Source: Chiridota heheva (Eukaryota; Echinodermata; Holothuroidea; Apodida; Chiridotidae). From it: a stretch of 64,000 bases of DNA. Made by a program: the position numbers and the translations under genes. Shown here in pieces: positions 45,078 to 56,188 of the stretch (positions are counted from its first letter, which is position 1; each line of letters begins with the position of its first letter). The DNA is taken from assembly GCA_020152595.1 (NCBI GenBank), contig JAIGNY010002217.1:179501-243500 (forward strand). Direction: 5' to 3'. The notes under the pieces were generated by a model, which did not search any database, was not told where the DNA came from, and was given only the letters and a program-made list of their open reading frames with translations.

Positions 45078-45602
45078 GGCAGCCGCCATGTGACAACCTC
45101 AAAGATGAGTAACTTGAGATAGAAATAAGACTTTGACCTGCTGTTTTTGGTACTTGGTTAAGATTTGTATCCTATGTGATATGAATAAAGGATTGTATCA
45201 AACTTTATGTCTCCTTTAAAAAGGTCTTGCACACGAGTTTGAACACTAAACTACTAACTTGTGAGCTTGGTTATACATTGATTCCTGGACAAATCCTTGT
45301 GTAGTGGTAAATTGCTTTAGAGTTTCATGAAGTACCGTATACCATGTCTTTCTTTTTTCTCACTACCATATCTCATTATTTTTTGTATTATTTGACTAAA
45401 ATTTCACTTTTAACACAAAACTCTAACAAGAGTATTCTCAATTACAATTATTTTAAAACAAATTTACAAAATCATCAAAAAATCTTAAGTTTTCGGTTAT
45501 TTTAAGAACGGTGTAAAGTTTTATTACAAGAAACACATTTTGCCAAATTGTACTGCTACACTAGGATTTGACCAATTTCTCACCTGTTCATCTCTTCTCC
45601 AG
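45078..45602 (+). other. End of intron, nothing recognised
   Basis: AT-rich, no gene or repeat. The acceptor CATCTCTTCTCCAG ends at 45602. Confidence 0.5.
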
Positions 45603-46252
45603 CTGATGTGAAGAAAGATGAACCACTCGTAAGAGCCTGCGACCCCAACCTTGCAAACGTATTTGCTGATATCATGAAGAATTCGCACTCTTCTCAGAGC
45701 GCAGAGCAGTCAACAAGCAGACCTACGGAACCCAACCTGGAGGAGGAGCCTAATATCCATTTTGAACCAATTGTAGAACTCCCGACCCTGTGAAGCTTAC
45801 AACGGGAGAGGAAGATGAGCTGCTGGTGTATTCTAGCCGAGCAAAATTGTATCGCTTTGATGGCCCCAGTTCCCAATGGAAAGAGCGCGGCGTCGGTGAA
45901 ATCAAAATCATGCACAATCCAAAGAGTGAAGAATTCCGAGTTGTCATGAGAAGAGATCAGATTTTTAAAGTCTGTGCGAACCATTTCATCACCGATATAA
46001 TGAAGTTAATGCCGAATGCGGGTTCCGACAAGTTATGGGTGTGGCACGCCATGGATGCTTCGGAAGGAGAGTGCGTTTCAGAGCAGCTTGCGGTGAAATT
46101 TAAGGATGCCAGTATCGCCAAAGAATTCAAAGACAAGTTTGAGGAATGCCAAGGGAAACTGAAACAGACGGGGGTTGGTAAAGGAGAGGAGAGAAAGGCA
46201 GCCACAGATTTGACAGGGACAGCAGAAAAGCAAGATGGGGAAGATGCAAAAG
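45603..46252 (+). CDS. RANBP2: Nup358/RanBP2 exon: complete RanBD3, with a one-base frame break
   Basis: It enters in phase 1 and reads DVKKDEPLVRACDPNLANVF, then NIHFEPIVELP, the start of a RanBD. At 45782-45783 one base is missing: the frame runs into TGA at 45791, whereas one frame over the domain continues VKLTTGEEDELLVYSSRAKL, YRFDGPSSQWKERGVGEIKI, VVMRRDQIFKVCANHFI, KLWVWHAMDASEGECVSEQ and LAVKFKDASIAKEFKDKF. Unlike RanBD1 and 2 there is no intron after the MRR-Q strand. I place the donor at GCAAAAG|GTAGAA (46253), phase 1, which joins the last exon exactly. If that donor is not used, translation stops at TGA after GRNGEED (46273). A decoy acceptor at 45697 would not rescue the frame, because it meets a stop near 45751. 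Confidence 0.85.
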
Positions 46253-46389
46253 GTAGAAATGGGGAAGAGGATTGATTGAAATTGTACGTGGTTAATATCA
46301 GTTGTTACGGCAACTCATGTATTTCCTATGCGCAGATGATTCCAGTATTCTTAGCAGCCTTTATGCTGCAGATGAAATAGAAGGGATTG

Positions 46390-47412
46390 CTCAGTATTTG
46401 GTCACAGAGACTCAACTTCAGTAGACTAGGGGTGGTAGAGATTATCACAGTGTTTCTTTGGTCACACAGACTCAGCTTTAGTAGACTAGGGGTGGTGAAG
46501 GTTATCACAGTGTTCCTTTGGTCACACAGACTCAGCTTTAGTAGACTAGGGGTGGTAAAGATTATCACAGTGTTTCTTTGGTCACACAGACTCAGCTTTA
46601 GTAGACTAGGGGTGGTGAAGGTTATCACAGTGTTCCTTTGGTCACACAGTCTCAGCTTTAGTAGACTAGGGGTGGTGAAGGTTATCACAGTGTTCCTTTG
46701 GTCACACAGACTCAGCTTTAGTAGACTAGGGGTGGTAAAGATTATAACAGTGTTCCTTTGGTCACACAGACTCAGCTTTAGTAGACTAGGGGTGGTGAAG
46801 GTTATCACAGTGTTCCTTTGGTCACACAGTCTCAGCTTTAGTAGACTAGGGGTGGTGGAGATTATCACAGTGTTTCTTTGGTCACAGAGACTCAACTTTA
46901 GTAGACATGGGGTGGTGGAGATTATCACAGTGTTTCTTTGGTCACAGAGACTCAACTTTAGTAGACATGGGGTGGTGGAGATTATCACAGTGTTTCTTTG
47001 GTCACAGAGACTAACTTCAGTAGACATGGGGTGGTGGAGATTATCACAGTGTGTTTTTGGTCACAGAGACTCAACTTTAGTAGACATGGAGTGGTGGAGA
47101 TTATCACAGTGTGTTTTTGGTCACAGAGACTCAACTTTAGTAGACATGGAGTGGTGGAGATTATCACAGTGTTTCTTTGGTCACAGAGACTCAACTTCAG
47201 TAGACATGGGGTGGTGGAGATTATCACAGTGTGTTTTTGGTCACAGAGACTCAACTTTAGTAGACATGGAGTGGTGGAGATTATCACAGTGTTTCTTTGG
47301 TCACAGAGACTCAACTTCAGTAGACTAGGGGTGGTGGAGTTATCACAGTGTTCCTTTCACCACAGAGACTCAACTTCAATAGACATGGGGTGGAGATTAT
47401 CACAGCATTCCT
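46390..47412. repeat. 60-bp VNTR, 17 units, with a hint of higher-order periods
   Basis: Units of 60 bp with landmarks AGACTAGGGGTGGTGAAGG or AGACATGGGGTGGTGGAGA, TTATCACAGTG and TTGGTCACA-AGACTCA. The first half has CACACAGACTCAGCTTTAG, the second CACAGAGACTCAACTTTAG. In the first half some variants recur every third unit. Open frames on both strands reflect the period and lack any sign of selection. Confidence 0.97.
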
Positions 47413-47626
47413 AAGTGTAAATTGAGATGTGTATAAGTGGTATGAGTAATACTGAATGCAGGAATTGTATTCTGTGCTGTGGTACAAAGCTACAGTACTA
47501 ATCTTTTTATACTACCAAAAATTTCCCTGTTATGGAAGCCTTGTGAATTATGTTAGGGTCTGGTGTAATTGTATACTTGTTTGAGAATATGAGAGAAGAA
47601 CATTTTAGTGATGTTTAGTATAAGGA

Positions 47627-48612
47627 GTTAAGGCAGTGTATGTTGGAGTTAAGGCAGTGTATGTTGGAGTTAAGGCAGTGTATGTTGGAGTTAAGGCAGT
47701 GTATGTTGGAGTTAAGGCAGTGTATGTTGGAGTTAAGGCAGTGTATGTTGGAGTTAAGGCAGTGTATGTTGGAGTTAAGGCAGTGTATGTTGGAGTTAAG
47801 GCAGTGTATGTTGGAGTTAAGGCAGTGTATGTTGGAGTTAAGGCGGCAGTGTATGTTGGAGTTAAGGCAGTGTATGTTGGAGTTAAGGCAGTGTATGTTG
47901 GAGTTAAGGCAGTGTATGTTGGAGTTAAGGCAGTGTATGTTGGAGTTAAGGCAGTGTATGTTGGAGTTAAGGCAGTGTATGTTGGAGTTAAGGCAGTGTA
48001 TGTTGGAGTTAAGGCAGTGTATGTTGGAGTTAAGGCAGTGTATGTTGGAGTTAAGGCAGTGTATGTTGGAGTTAAGGCAGTGTATGTTGGAGTTAAGGCA
48101 GTGTATGTTGGAGTTAAGGCAGTGTATGTTGGAGTTAAGGCAGTGTATGTTGGAGTTAGGCAGTGTATGTTGGAGTTAGGCAGTGTATGTTGGAGTTAAG
48201 GCAGTGTATGTTGGAGTTAAGGCAGTGTATGTTGGAGTTAAGGCAGTGTATGTTGGAGTTAAGGCAGTGTATGTTGGAGTTAAGGCAGTGTATGTTGGAG
48301 TTAAGGCAGTGTATGTTGGAGTTAAGGCAGTGTATGTTGGAGTTAAGGCAGTGTATGTTGGAGTTAAGGCAGTGTATGTTGGAGTTAAGGCAGTGTATGT
48401 TGGAGTTAAGGCAGTGTATGTTGGAGTTAAGGCAGTGTATGTTGGAGTTAAGGCAGTGTATGTTGGAGTTAGGGCAGTGTATGTTGGAGTTAAGGCAGTG
48501 TATGTTGGAGTTAAGGCAGTGTATGTTGGAGCTAAGGCAGTGTATGTTGGAGTTAAGGCAGTGTATGTTGGAGTTAAGGCAGTGTATGTTGGTGTTAAGG
48601 CAGTGTATGTTA
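47627..48612. repeat. 21-bp VNTR, about 47 near-identical units
   Basis: The unit GTTAAGGCAGTGTATGTTGG plus A. Nearly all copies are identical; exceptions are a 3-bp insertion at 47843, two 20-bp units near 48160-48180, and single changes near 48472, 48531 and 48593. All frames stay open because 21 is divisible by three (VGVKAVY etc.), so the predicted peptides are not evidence of a gene. Confidence 0.98.
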
Positions 48613-49290
48613 TATGTATTTTTACCATGATGTTGCAGAAGGTAAGCTTTAATTCCAAATTCTTTGTAGGATCTGAATAAAGAATGAAGAATCACTTGCT
48701 TTGTGGTGTTGAGAATAGTTCATAATAATTGTGTTTTTTACATGCAAACATTAAAACTGATGGCTGAGGGCTGGCCATCCGACTTAAGATTTAATATCAA
48801 GGCAATCTGATGAACCTAATTTTACCTCACTGTTACCTAGTATTACCTACTCAGGCAACATTTACAGCTGTAGCTTTCAGTTACTCATTGTTTGTTTTTT
48901 CATTATAACAACATTTAATTGTTGTGCATGCCTGAGGTGATAAGAAACATTACTCTTTTTAAAGATTCTTGGGCATTTAAAGGCAACATCAGCTACAATT
49001 TTTTGAAATTGGATTTTAAAATATCATGGGACAGCATAAATTTTATCAGAATTTGGCCTGTAAAACACTTTTTAATTTTGTATATTCAAGTCTTTAATAA
49101 TAGCATTGAAAGCAAAGTTATGCCATGTTCTTTGGTCATGTTTGAAAGCTGGAAATGTGCTCTAAGTAGGAACTCCTTGCCCACCTATATTGTTCGTTGT
49201 CCAAGGCAACTGCCAGGTTCAAGCACCAATGCAACCTTTACATGTAAGGGTCAGTTCCAGTCAAGAGGGTGGGTATATAGTGTAGGTGAT
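48613..49290 (+). other. Intron segment, nothing recognised
   Basis: No repeat or exon identified. Confidence 0.45.
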
Positions 49291-50290
49291 TAGAGCTGTG
49301 ACCGTTTAACGTGTACACGCTACACTCTCGCAAATTCTTGTAAACTTTTACTTAATACTTCGTTGCGAGTAATCGTTTTTCAGTCAGTCTTGCCGTTGAA
49401 AATCAATATGATCATTCATGATTCAAATCACACACACATTCGGCTGACAAAATTCCAATCAATGACTTTTTACAAACTGTAAACCCGATTAGCATAATCC
49501 TTTTTAAATGTGAGAATCACAAATGCGCAGTAATTACCAATGAATGGGGATATTATGCACTTTGATTTCGCCGAAATCAGAGTTGGCTAACTTGTAAAAT
49601 GCACCGCGAATGTGCAGCAGCAAACAGTGAAACTAACAATAGTCCATAATAAGGCTTCAAATCCCACTCAATCAAGGCCCATTTTACAAGCTGTTAAATC
49701 GACCAACAAACACACAGTAAAAATATTTAAATCGTGACAATCAGTACATTTACATGTAAATATTACCTGATGAGTCAAAACAAAATTGCAAAAAAGAAAA
49801 ATTATTTCAAAATAAACAAATATAAAAAAGTTTTGACAGAGATGAAATTCAAGGTGCTTTGCAAAGTTGGCGGCCATTTTTTTGAGAGGACTGATATTTC
49901 ATAACTTTCGGGGTGGTGGCTTAGTTTTGAAATGTTATACGGCGAGGTATCATAGTATGCAAGATGTTGAGTTTAAATGACATTGAAAAGGAAGTTATCT
50001 GTTCTTTCTAAACTGAATTTCCATACACATTTTCCATTAAAAAATAAATGATGATTTATACAGTAGAAGTAAAATTTTACGATTTTGAAAGCAAAATTCC
50101 AGCGTCTATTTGTGCAATAGAGTCCATACTTTTGCCATACTGCTTGCGCGATTTTTTTACTTAGCATCGTAAATTTGGAGCAATTTTGGTGTATTTCCGA
50201 AGATTATGGTACTAAGCGCCTGTGAACGATACACGGTCGCTTTTTTGGCATGTACACGTTTACTAAAAGCCCTAAATGTTCACAAGGTGA
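49291..50290. mobile_element. hAT-like MITE, family 1, long copy
   Basis: It opens TAGAGCTGTGACCGTTTAAC with GTGTACACGCTAC and ends GCATGTACACGTTTACTAAA with AATGTTCACA, inverted with respect to each other. The right 370 bp match 12774-13192. The interior has no transposase frame. Confidence 0.65.
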
Positions 50291-50457
50291 TTGCCCTGAG
50301 ACCTGTCCCCCAGGGGATCCTCCAGAGTTGTCATCGGTATGATTTGGACTGTAGATTATAATGTTTCTTGGGGTCTCATAGTAATACACTTAAATTTCAA
50401 TGGAGTGCTCCTTTAACAGTTACTATTACTCAGGGCTTCCAATGAGCTTATTGCTTG

Positions 50458-50545
50458 ACTGGACCTCTGAAAAAAATTCTGGACCTCTGGAAATAATTCT
50501 GGATCTCTCTGAAAAAAATCTGGACCTCTGAAAAAACTATTCAGT
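50458..50545. repeat. ~27-bp tandem repeat (CTGGACCTCTGAAAAAAATT), three to four units
   Basis: Copies begin CTGGACCTCTG or CTGGATCTCTC and are followed by an A run; they sit between MITEs. Confidence 0.75.
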
Positions 50546-50933
50546 TTTAAGATCTATAGACACCTAACAACAAGTTGATTAATTGGATGACAGTAGGCTA
50601 TAAACTATGAGCAGTAAAAACTTCCAATAAAATTGGTTATTGACCAATTTAAATATTTGGCCTTTTTAGGCCTTATTGTAATAAATTATGCAAATTTTAT
50701 TAAAATTTTGCGACATCACAACAGGTAAACCAATGAAATTCCTTTTTTTTTTTTTTTTTTTTTTTAATTCTTCAGCATTGTTATTTGGGTAGGAGCGCTT
50801 GAAATTGACCAGGAGGTTTTGGGTACTCTCTATCATGATTCAGGAGGAGAATACCATCGGGTGATTTTAAAAGACCGTTATGTTCAGAACTTAAGGAGTA
50901 GTCCCATTAATTTTCATTTTCATATATGGGATA

Positions 50934-51392
50934 GAGGACTATTCAAGAAACATTGGTGTAAAAACCATGTTGATATCTTATTCCGTTTAGGAGTCATTGC
51001 ATCTCAAAGATTTCACCTGCAGTGTGTTGAAAAGTGACCTTGCAGTGTACAGTGTGATGTCATAGTTGCAGATCCAAACCAATGTTTATGTATTATTTTG
51101 AAAATTAATGGCCTGTTTCTTAATTATTGGAAACAATTATTGAGATGGGTATAATATGCACTTTGCAAGAACATGCTTTGCCCATTGGCTCATGTAGCTT
51201 ACATTCTGAATGAAAGAAAAATAAATTATCATTTTATAGAAATACGTAAAAAATTATCTTGAATCTGCAATTATGACATCACACTTTACACTTTAAGGTC
51301 ACTTTTCAAATCTTTGAAATACAATAACTCCTAAACGGAATAAGATATCAAATATGGATTTTTTATCAATTTGTTTCTTAAAGGAATATTCC
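50934..51392. mobile_element. Foldback MITE, family B, uninterrupted copy
   Basis: The left arm GAGGACTATTCAAGAAACAT, ATCTTATTCCGTTTAGGAGT and GTGATGTCATAGTTGCAGAT faces right arm ATCTGCAATTATGACATCAC, ACTCCTAAACGGAATAAGAT and TTAAAGGAATATTCC. It is the model for the split copy at 13636-14560. Confidence 0.75.
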
Positions 51393-51394
51393 CA

Positions 51395-52050
51395 TGGTTT
51401 TTTGTAAAATTTTATTTGAAAGAGCATACTTTAAGAGCCAATTTGGTACAAAAATCAGGTTGATATCATATTCCGTTCAGGAAATAATAATAGTAATGCT
51501 TATATAGCGCTTTATACTGTCCTAGACTGTCTCAAAGCGCTTTACAATTATTACCCTGGTCACTAAATTATTGGCCTTTTTAGGCCTTATTGTAATAAAT
51601 TATGCAAATTTATTACCCTGGTTTTTAAAGATTTCCCAAGTGCATTTTAAAGTTTTTGTACAGTATGATGAATTCGTCTTTGATGATGTCATAGAGACAA
51701 TTCCATTGCAAATGTTTATGTATTTCTTTGAACGTTAATTGGTTGTTTTCCAAAAGTGATTGAAGTAGGGTATATTTGGCAATGTATATAAATATTAAAC
51801 TTTCATCAATTTATTTTTCTAGCAGGTTTTACTAATAAAAAAGGATGATAGATTTTATTGAAATACATAAACTTTGTGGGAGAATGTGTTGCTGTGATGT
51901 CATACTGAGCATTGGCATTTTTTGTGAACCTTCAAATTTGAGTATATCCTGGTAGGAATAACATATCAACATGATTTTGTACTAAATTGTTTCTAATATT
52001 TTTCTCTTTCGTACGAAAGATTACAGGAAATTTGGGAGTATTCCTTTAAA
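51395..52050. mobile_element. Foldback MITE, family C, copy 1 (with a short insert)
   Basis: Arms AGAGCATACTTTAAGAGCCA with TATCATATTCCGTTCAGGA, and AGGAATAACATATCAACATG with TACTAAATTGTTTCTAAT, are inverted. An insert at about 51485-51615 carries ATATAGCGCTTTATACTGTC and AAAGCGCTTTACAATTATTA and duplicates TTTTTAGGCCTTATTGTAAT from 50662. It is inverted relative to 62465-62980. Confidence 0.65.
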
Positions 52051-52217
52051 TAGTCCTTTACCATCTAAAAGAAATGAAAAACATGAAAATATTCCTTTAG
52101 ATAGTCCTCTACCATATAAAAGAAATGAATTTTCATGGAATATTCCTCGAAAGCTCTTTCTAGTGATTATAATATCTCTACCAGTCCATATAAGGCAGTC
52201 ATCACTCCGTCATTACA

Positions 52218-52940
52218 CCTTTTTGGTTCTCATGCGGTAGCAGCAGGAACCTATGCAGTCATGATGGCATGTGGGTGTGGATGTGTGTGTGATGCCCAAC
52301 TCGTAGATATGATATCTCAAGAACAATACACCAGATTAATGTCATATGTGGTACACAGATATTCCATGGTCCGTAGATGTGTCCTATTGTTTTTGGTGGC
52401 GGAATCGTGCATATTAATGAGAAGGCGGGGCTTAATGATAAAATCTTAGAATGCTCATATTTTAACAAACGCATGACTGATTTGTTTCAAGTTTGGTACA
52501 ATTATGATTTTTAGCTAGTGTGTACGTGTTCATGGTACCAAAATGTAGAATTTCATTAATATGCATAGTGGGCGGTGTTTAACAGGATTTTGTTGAAAGA
52601 GTTTGTAAACACAGCATCTGAAGAACGATACATGGGATTCAGTTCATATGTGGTACACAGATAGCCCATGGTCTCTTGATGTGCCCAACCATATGTCTGT
52701 TTGCATCATACTTGCTATGATAATGTTGTTAATTACTGTGCACATGCTAGTGTTGTCAATAGGTATGTCTATTTTATTGATCTGCATCATGCATGGTGGT
52801 CGTGGCTGATGAATAAATATCCTGGAACAAATATTTCACGATAGGCAATGACATGAGAGTTAATATGAAACTTGCAAATCAATCAGCATGTGAAAAAAAG
52901 CATTGGAACCACATAACCTTTTGCTTCTAGTTTGTTTAAC
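52218..52940. mobile_element. Element with fixed ends and ~300-bp monomers, copy 3 (short)
   Basis: The left end is TTTTTGGTTCTCATGCGGTA, then AGGAACCTATGCAGTCATGA. About two monomers follow with GTGGTACACAGATA, CATATTAATGAGAAGGCGGG and TTCATTAATATGCATAGTGG. The right end is CATTGGAACCACATAACCTT. It is the shortest of the four copies. Confidence 0.65.
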
Positions 52941-54057
52941 AGTTTGTAGTTCTTAAATGATTAATGCAATATTTACTTTTATTTGTTGAAAGGAATATTC
53001 CTGTGATGTTCATATACTAAGAGAATGGATCATCCATGACATAGTGACATTTTGTGACAAAATTTCATTGTCCAAGAATCTGTGACATTTTGACAATTTT
53101 TTGACAAAATGTACATAAACAGATAATTTCTGACATATTGTGACATGTTTTTCCCCTTCACGCACACTCATTGGTAATTTGATATTACATTTTTAGTGGT
53201 GGATTCCATTTTTCATTAAACAGACATAACCACATGATCGTCTCTATGAGTATCACCGGTCAACCGTTCATGATGTGTGAATCTACGCCAATGAAATGTG
53301 ACAAAGGCAAAACTGATGTGACATTCTGTGCAAAAGTCGCCAAAAATTATGTGACATTTGAGACAATTATCTGACAAATTTGAAATTTTGTGTCAAGCCA
53401 TCATTCATCAATCAATTCTTTGTAAAGGACTATTTAAGAAACAAGTTGGTGTCTTGTTTCGTTTTTAAGCTCGACTATTCGAAGAATAGTAGGAGCTATT
53501 TTACTTGAGTTGCGTCTGCGTCCGCCTCGGCTTTGTGTCATTTGAAAATATACATTTAATAAAAGTGGAATAAATATATAGAATGTGCATGTTGGAATTA
53601 AAATTTGCAACGTCATAGATGGTAACCAAAATAACAAATGATTAGGCTTAAAAAGAACTGAAAAGTTTAAAATACCCTAAAAATTGTTTTCAAGGTTTTT
53701 TAGTGGAAACTATTAGACTCCGCCTTTATTTTTTAAGTTGACTGCTAATTTGCATAAAGTTCTTATATGAACTGAGTATTATTTATGTATGAGCACAAAC
53801 AAACATAGTATGCAATTTACATTTAAAAAAGAACATTGACCGTTGATTACTCTTTTCATTCTTCCAAGTACACAAATAACTTCTACTAATGTACTACAGG
53901 TGGCCAGTTGTCCAGTTGTTTAATCAGAAATTGTTTGCATTCATTCAACAATGAGATGTGCTTCTTTGACTAATTTCAGAAGTGTTCATTGCACTATTAG
54001 AATTGGCACTTGGAATTTAGAACTTGAATATAAGGATCTAAAAGAAGGACATGTAAG
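52941..54057 (+). other. Intron segment with short dispersed motifs
   Basis: GTGACATTTTGTGACAAAAT-like stretches recur at 53045-53360. A CGACTATTCGAAGAATAGTA palindrome at 53473 matches the start of the block at 40310. No gene seen. Confidence 0.5.
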
Positions 54058-55145
54058 ATGGTAATTGCATGTGGGAGGGATGGCGTTGGGGAGGGAGGGA
54101 TGGCGTTGGGGAGGGGGGGATGGCGTCGGGGAGGGAGGGATGGCGTCGGGGGGAGGGAGGGATGGCGTCGGGGAGGGAGGGATGGCGTCGGGGAGGGAGG
54201 GATGGCGTCGGGGGGGGGGAGGGATGGCGTCGGGGAGGGGAGGGATGGCGTCGGGGAGGGAGGGATGGCGTCGGGGAGGGAGGGATGGCGTCGGGGAGGA
54301 GGGATGGCGTCGGGGAGGGAGGGATGGCGTCGGGGAGGGAGGGATGGCGTCGGGGGAGGGAGGGATGGCGTCGGGGAGGGATGGCGTTGGGGGGGGATGG
54401 CGTGGGGGGGAGGGGAGGGAGGGATGGGATGGCACTGGGGAGGGAGGGATGGATGGCAGGGGAGGGAGGGATGGATGGCATCGGGGGGGAGGGAGGGATG
54501 GATGGGCATCGGGGGGAGGGGGGATCGGGGGGGAGGGGGATGGCATCGGGGAGGGAGGGATGGATGGCAGGGGGGGACCGGGGGATGGATGGCATCGGGG
54601 AGGGAGGGATGGGGCATCGGGGGGGGATGGATGGCATCGGGAGGGAGGGATGGATGGCATGGGGGAGGGAGGGATGGATGGCATCGGGGAGGGAGGGATG
54701 GATGGCATCGGGGGGAGGGGAGGGATGGATGGCATCGGGAGGGAGGGATGGATGGCATCGGGGAGGGAGGGATGGATGGCATCGGGGAGGGAGGGATGGA
54801 TGGCATCGGGGAGGGAGGGATGGATGGCATCGGGGAGGGAGGGATGTATGGCATCGGAAGGGGGGATGGATGGCATCGGGAGGGAGGGATGGATGGCATC
54901 GGGGAGGGAGGGATGGATGGCATCGGGGAGGGAGGGATGGATGGCATCGGGGAGGGTGGGATGGATGGCATCGGGGAGGGAGGGATGGATGGCATCGGGG
55001 AGGGAGGGATGGATGGCATCAGGGAGGGAGGAATATATGGCATCAGGGAGGGAGGAATATATGGCATCAGGGAGGGAGGAATATATGGCTTCCAGAAGGA
55101 ATGGAAGAATGGCATAGGGAGGAGAGGGATGGATGGCATTGACTT
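54058..55145. repeat. G-rich VNTR, 21-bp then 25-bp units
   Basis: From 54070 to 54400 units are about 21 bp (GGGGAGGGAGGGATGGCGTC); from 54420 to 55140 about 25 bp (GGGAGGGAGGGATGGATGGC followed by ATCGG). About 45 units in all. The + strand has regularly spaced GGG and GGGG runs, so nearly every unit could take part in a G-quadruplex. Long open frames on both strands (Gly/Arg/Trp or Pro/Ser/His-rich) follow from strand composition and lack of AT-rich stops. Confidence 0.97.
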
Positions 55146-55948
55146 TCAGGCGGAATTAGGAAATATCGTAGAAAAGATCATTTTGAAGTTTGAAGCATGT
55201 GTATCATGCGTACGTAGAATAAAGCATGGTGTTCACTTGTGCACAAATCATAGCACGTTTTCACCAACAAAAGAGTCCCGGATGTTCAAAATGCCCGAAA
55301 GACCGAATTTGTTTCTTTGAATAGTCCTCTATTATGTAAATGAAAGTTCACGGGAGTATTCCTTTAAAGATGTTTGGACACTTAACTATGAACTTCCAAA
55401 TTTGGCAAAATTTGAAAGCTGCTAGTGCAATTTTAAAAGTATCTGGGTATTTTGTGCATATCAATTACATTTTGATGAATATTCTTTGTATAAATTGTGA
55501 ATATGCAATGAATATTTTTTGCAAATAATTACAATTGAATCCCAGTTAGTGTACATTGGATTTCTTGCAGATTATACAGAACATGGAAACAATACATTCT
55601 GCTGTATTCAAACAAGAAATTCGGCATAATTTGTTTGTAGGTTGTCAATTTTCTTACCAAATTAAACAAAAATCTGGTTCCCCAAGAAAATGTTTAATCC
55701 GCACACCATGTCCCTTGATTTCATGAGACAAAATATTTTCAGATATGGTATTTTTTTTTTTTTTTTTTTTTCTTCAATATTTTTTCCATAATCCAATTAT
55801 TGAAGAACAATGCCCTCTGCACAAAGTAAAATTTCTAAAAGACAATTCCTGGAAGATGATATTTGTCAAATACATAGCTATTGGTGTCCAAATATCACAT
55901 GTTAAATTCATGGTTTCTTTTGATGTTTCATTTTTCATTCACATTTAG
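55146..55948 (+). other. End of last intron
   Basis: A family B/C foldback end (GAATAGTCCTCTATTATGTA, GGAGTATTCCTTTAAAG) lies at 55318-55370, and a T run at 55750. The acceptor CATTCACATTTAG ends at 55948. Confidence 0.55.
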
Positions 55949-56175
55949 TAACATCATCATCATCTAAACCCACAAATGTACTCGATGGTGGTGGAACAAG
56001 TTATCTAACATCCCAATCATCGTCCAGTTCATCCGAAGTTAACCCATCACCTAACCGAGAAACAGAGGAAAAGTCATCATATTTTGCATCTATCCTTGGA
56101 CTTGGAGGAAGGAGAGGTTCCTCGAGCTCATCATGTAGCAGTAGCCCCAGTAGTAGTTCTGATAATGAAGATTAA
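55949..56175 (+). CDS. RANBP2: Nup358/RanBP2 terminal exon: Ser-rich C-terminus and stop
   Basis: It enters in phase 1 and reads TSSSSKPTNVLDGGGTSYL, then TSQSSSSSSEVNPSPNRE, EKSSYFASILGLGGRRG, a Ser-rich run and SDNED before TAA at 56173. The phase fits the donor at 46253. The peptide is low in complexity, so the case rests on the open frame, splice signal, phase and codon pattern rather than on homology. If right, the protein ends about 75 residues after RanBD3's exon with no cyclophilin domain and no fourth RanBD; insect Nup358 also lacks the cyclophilin domain. No AATAAA appears close after the stop; the first I see is near 58292, and ATTAAA lies at 56186. Confidence 0.65.
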
Positions 56176-56188
56176 TTTAGGTTTGATT

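Noticed and set aside
45608-45793. A separate short protein ending PIVELPTL
   Set aside because: It is the start of RanBD3; the stop is produced by a one-base loss, and the domain continues in the next frame.
46326-47414. 233-aa minus and 313-aa plus frames
   Set aside because: By-product of the 60-bp array (period divisible by three).
47636-48695. Long repeat peptides (VGVKAVY, MLELRQC, SNIHCLN) on both strands
   Set aside because: The 21-bp period keeps all frames open; no selection signature and no flanking coding sequence.
54058-55320. Three overlapping long open frames on each strand (up to 420 aa)
   Set aside because: They arise from the G-rich tandem array; composition is a pure repeat of the unit in every frame, with no domain and no splice signals.
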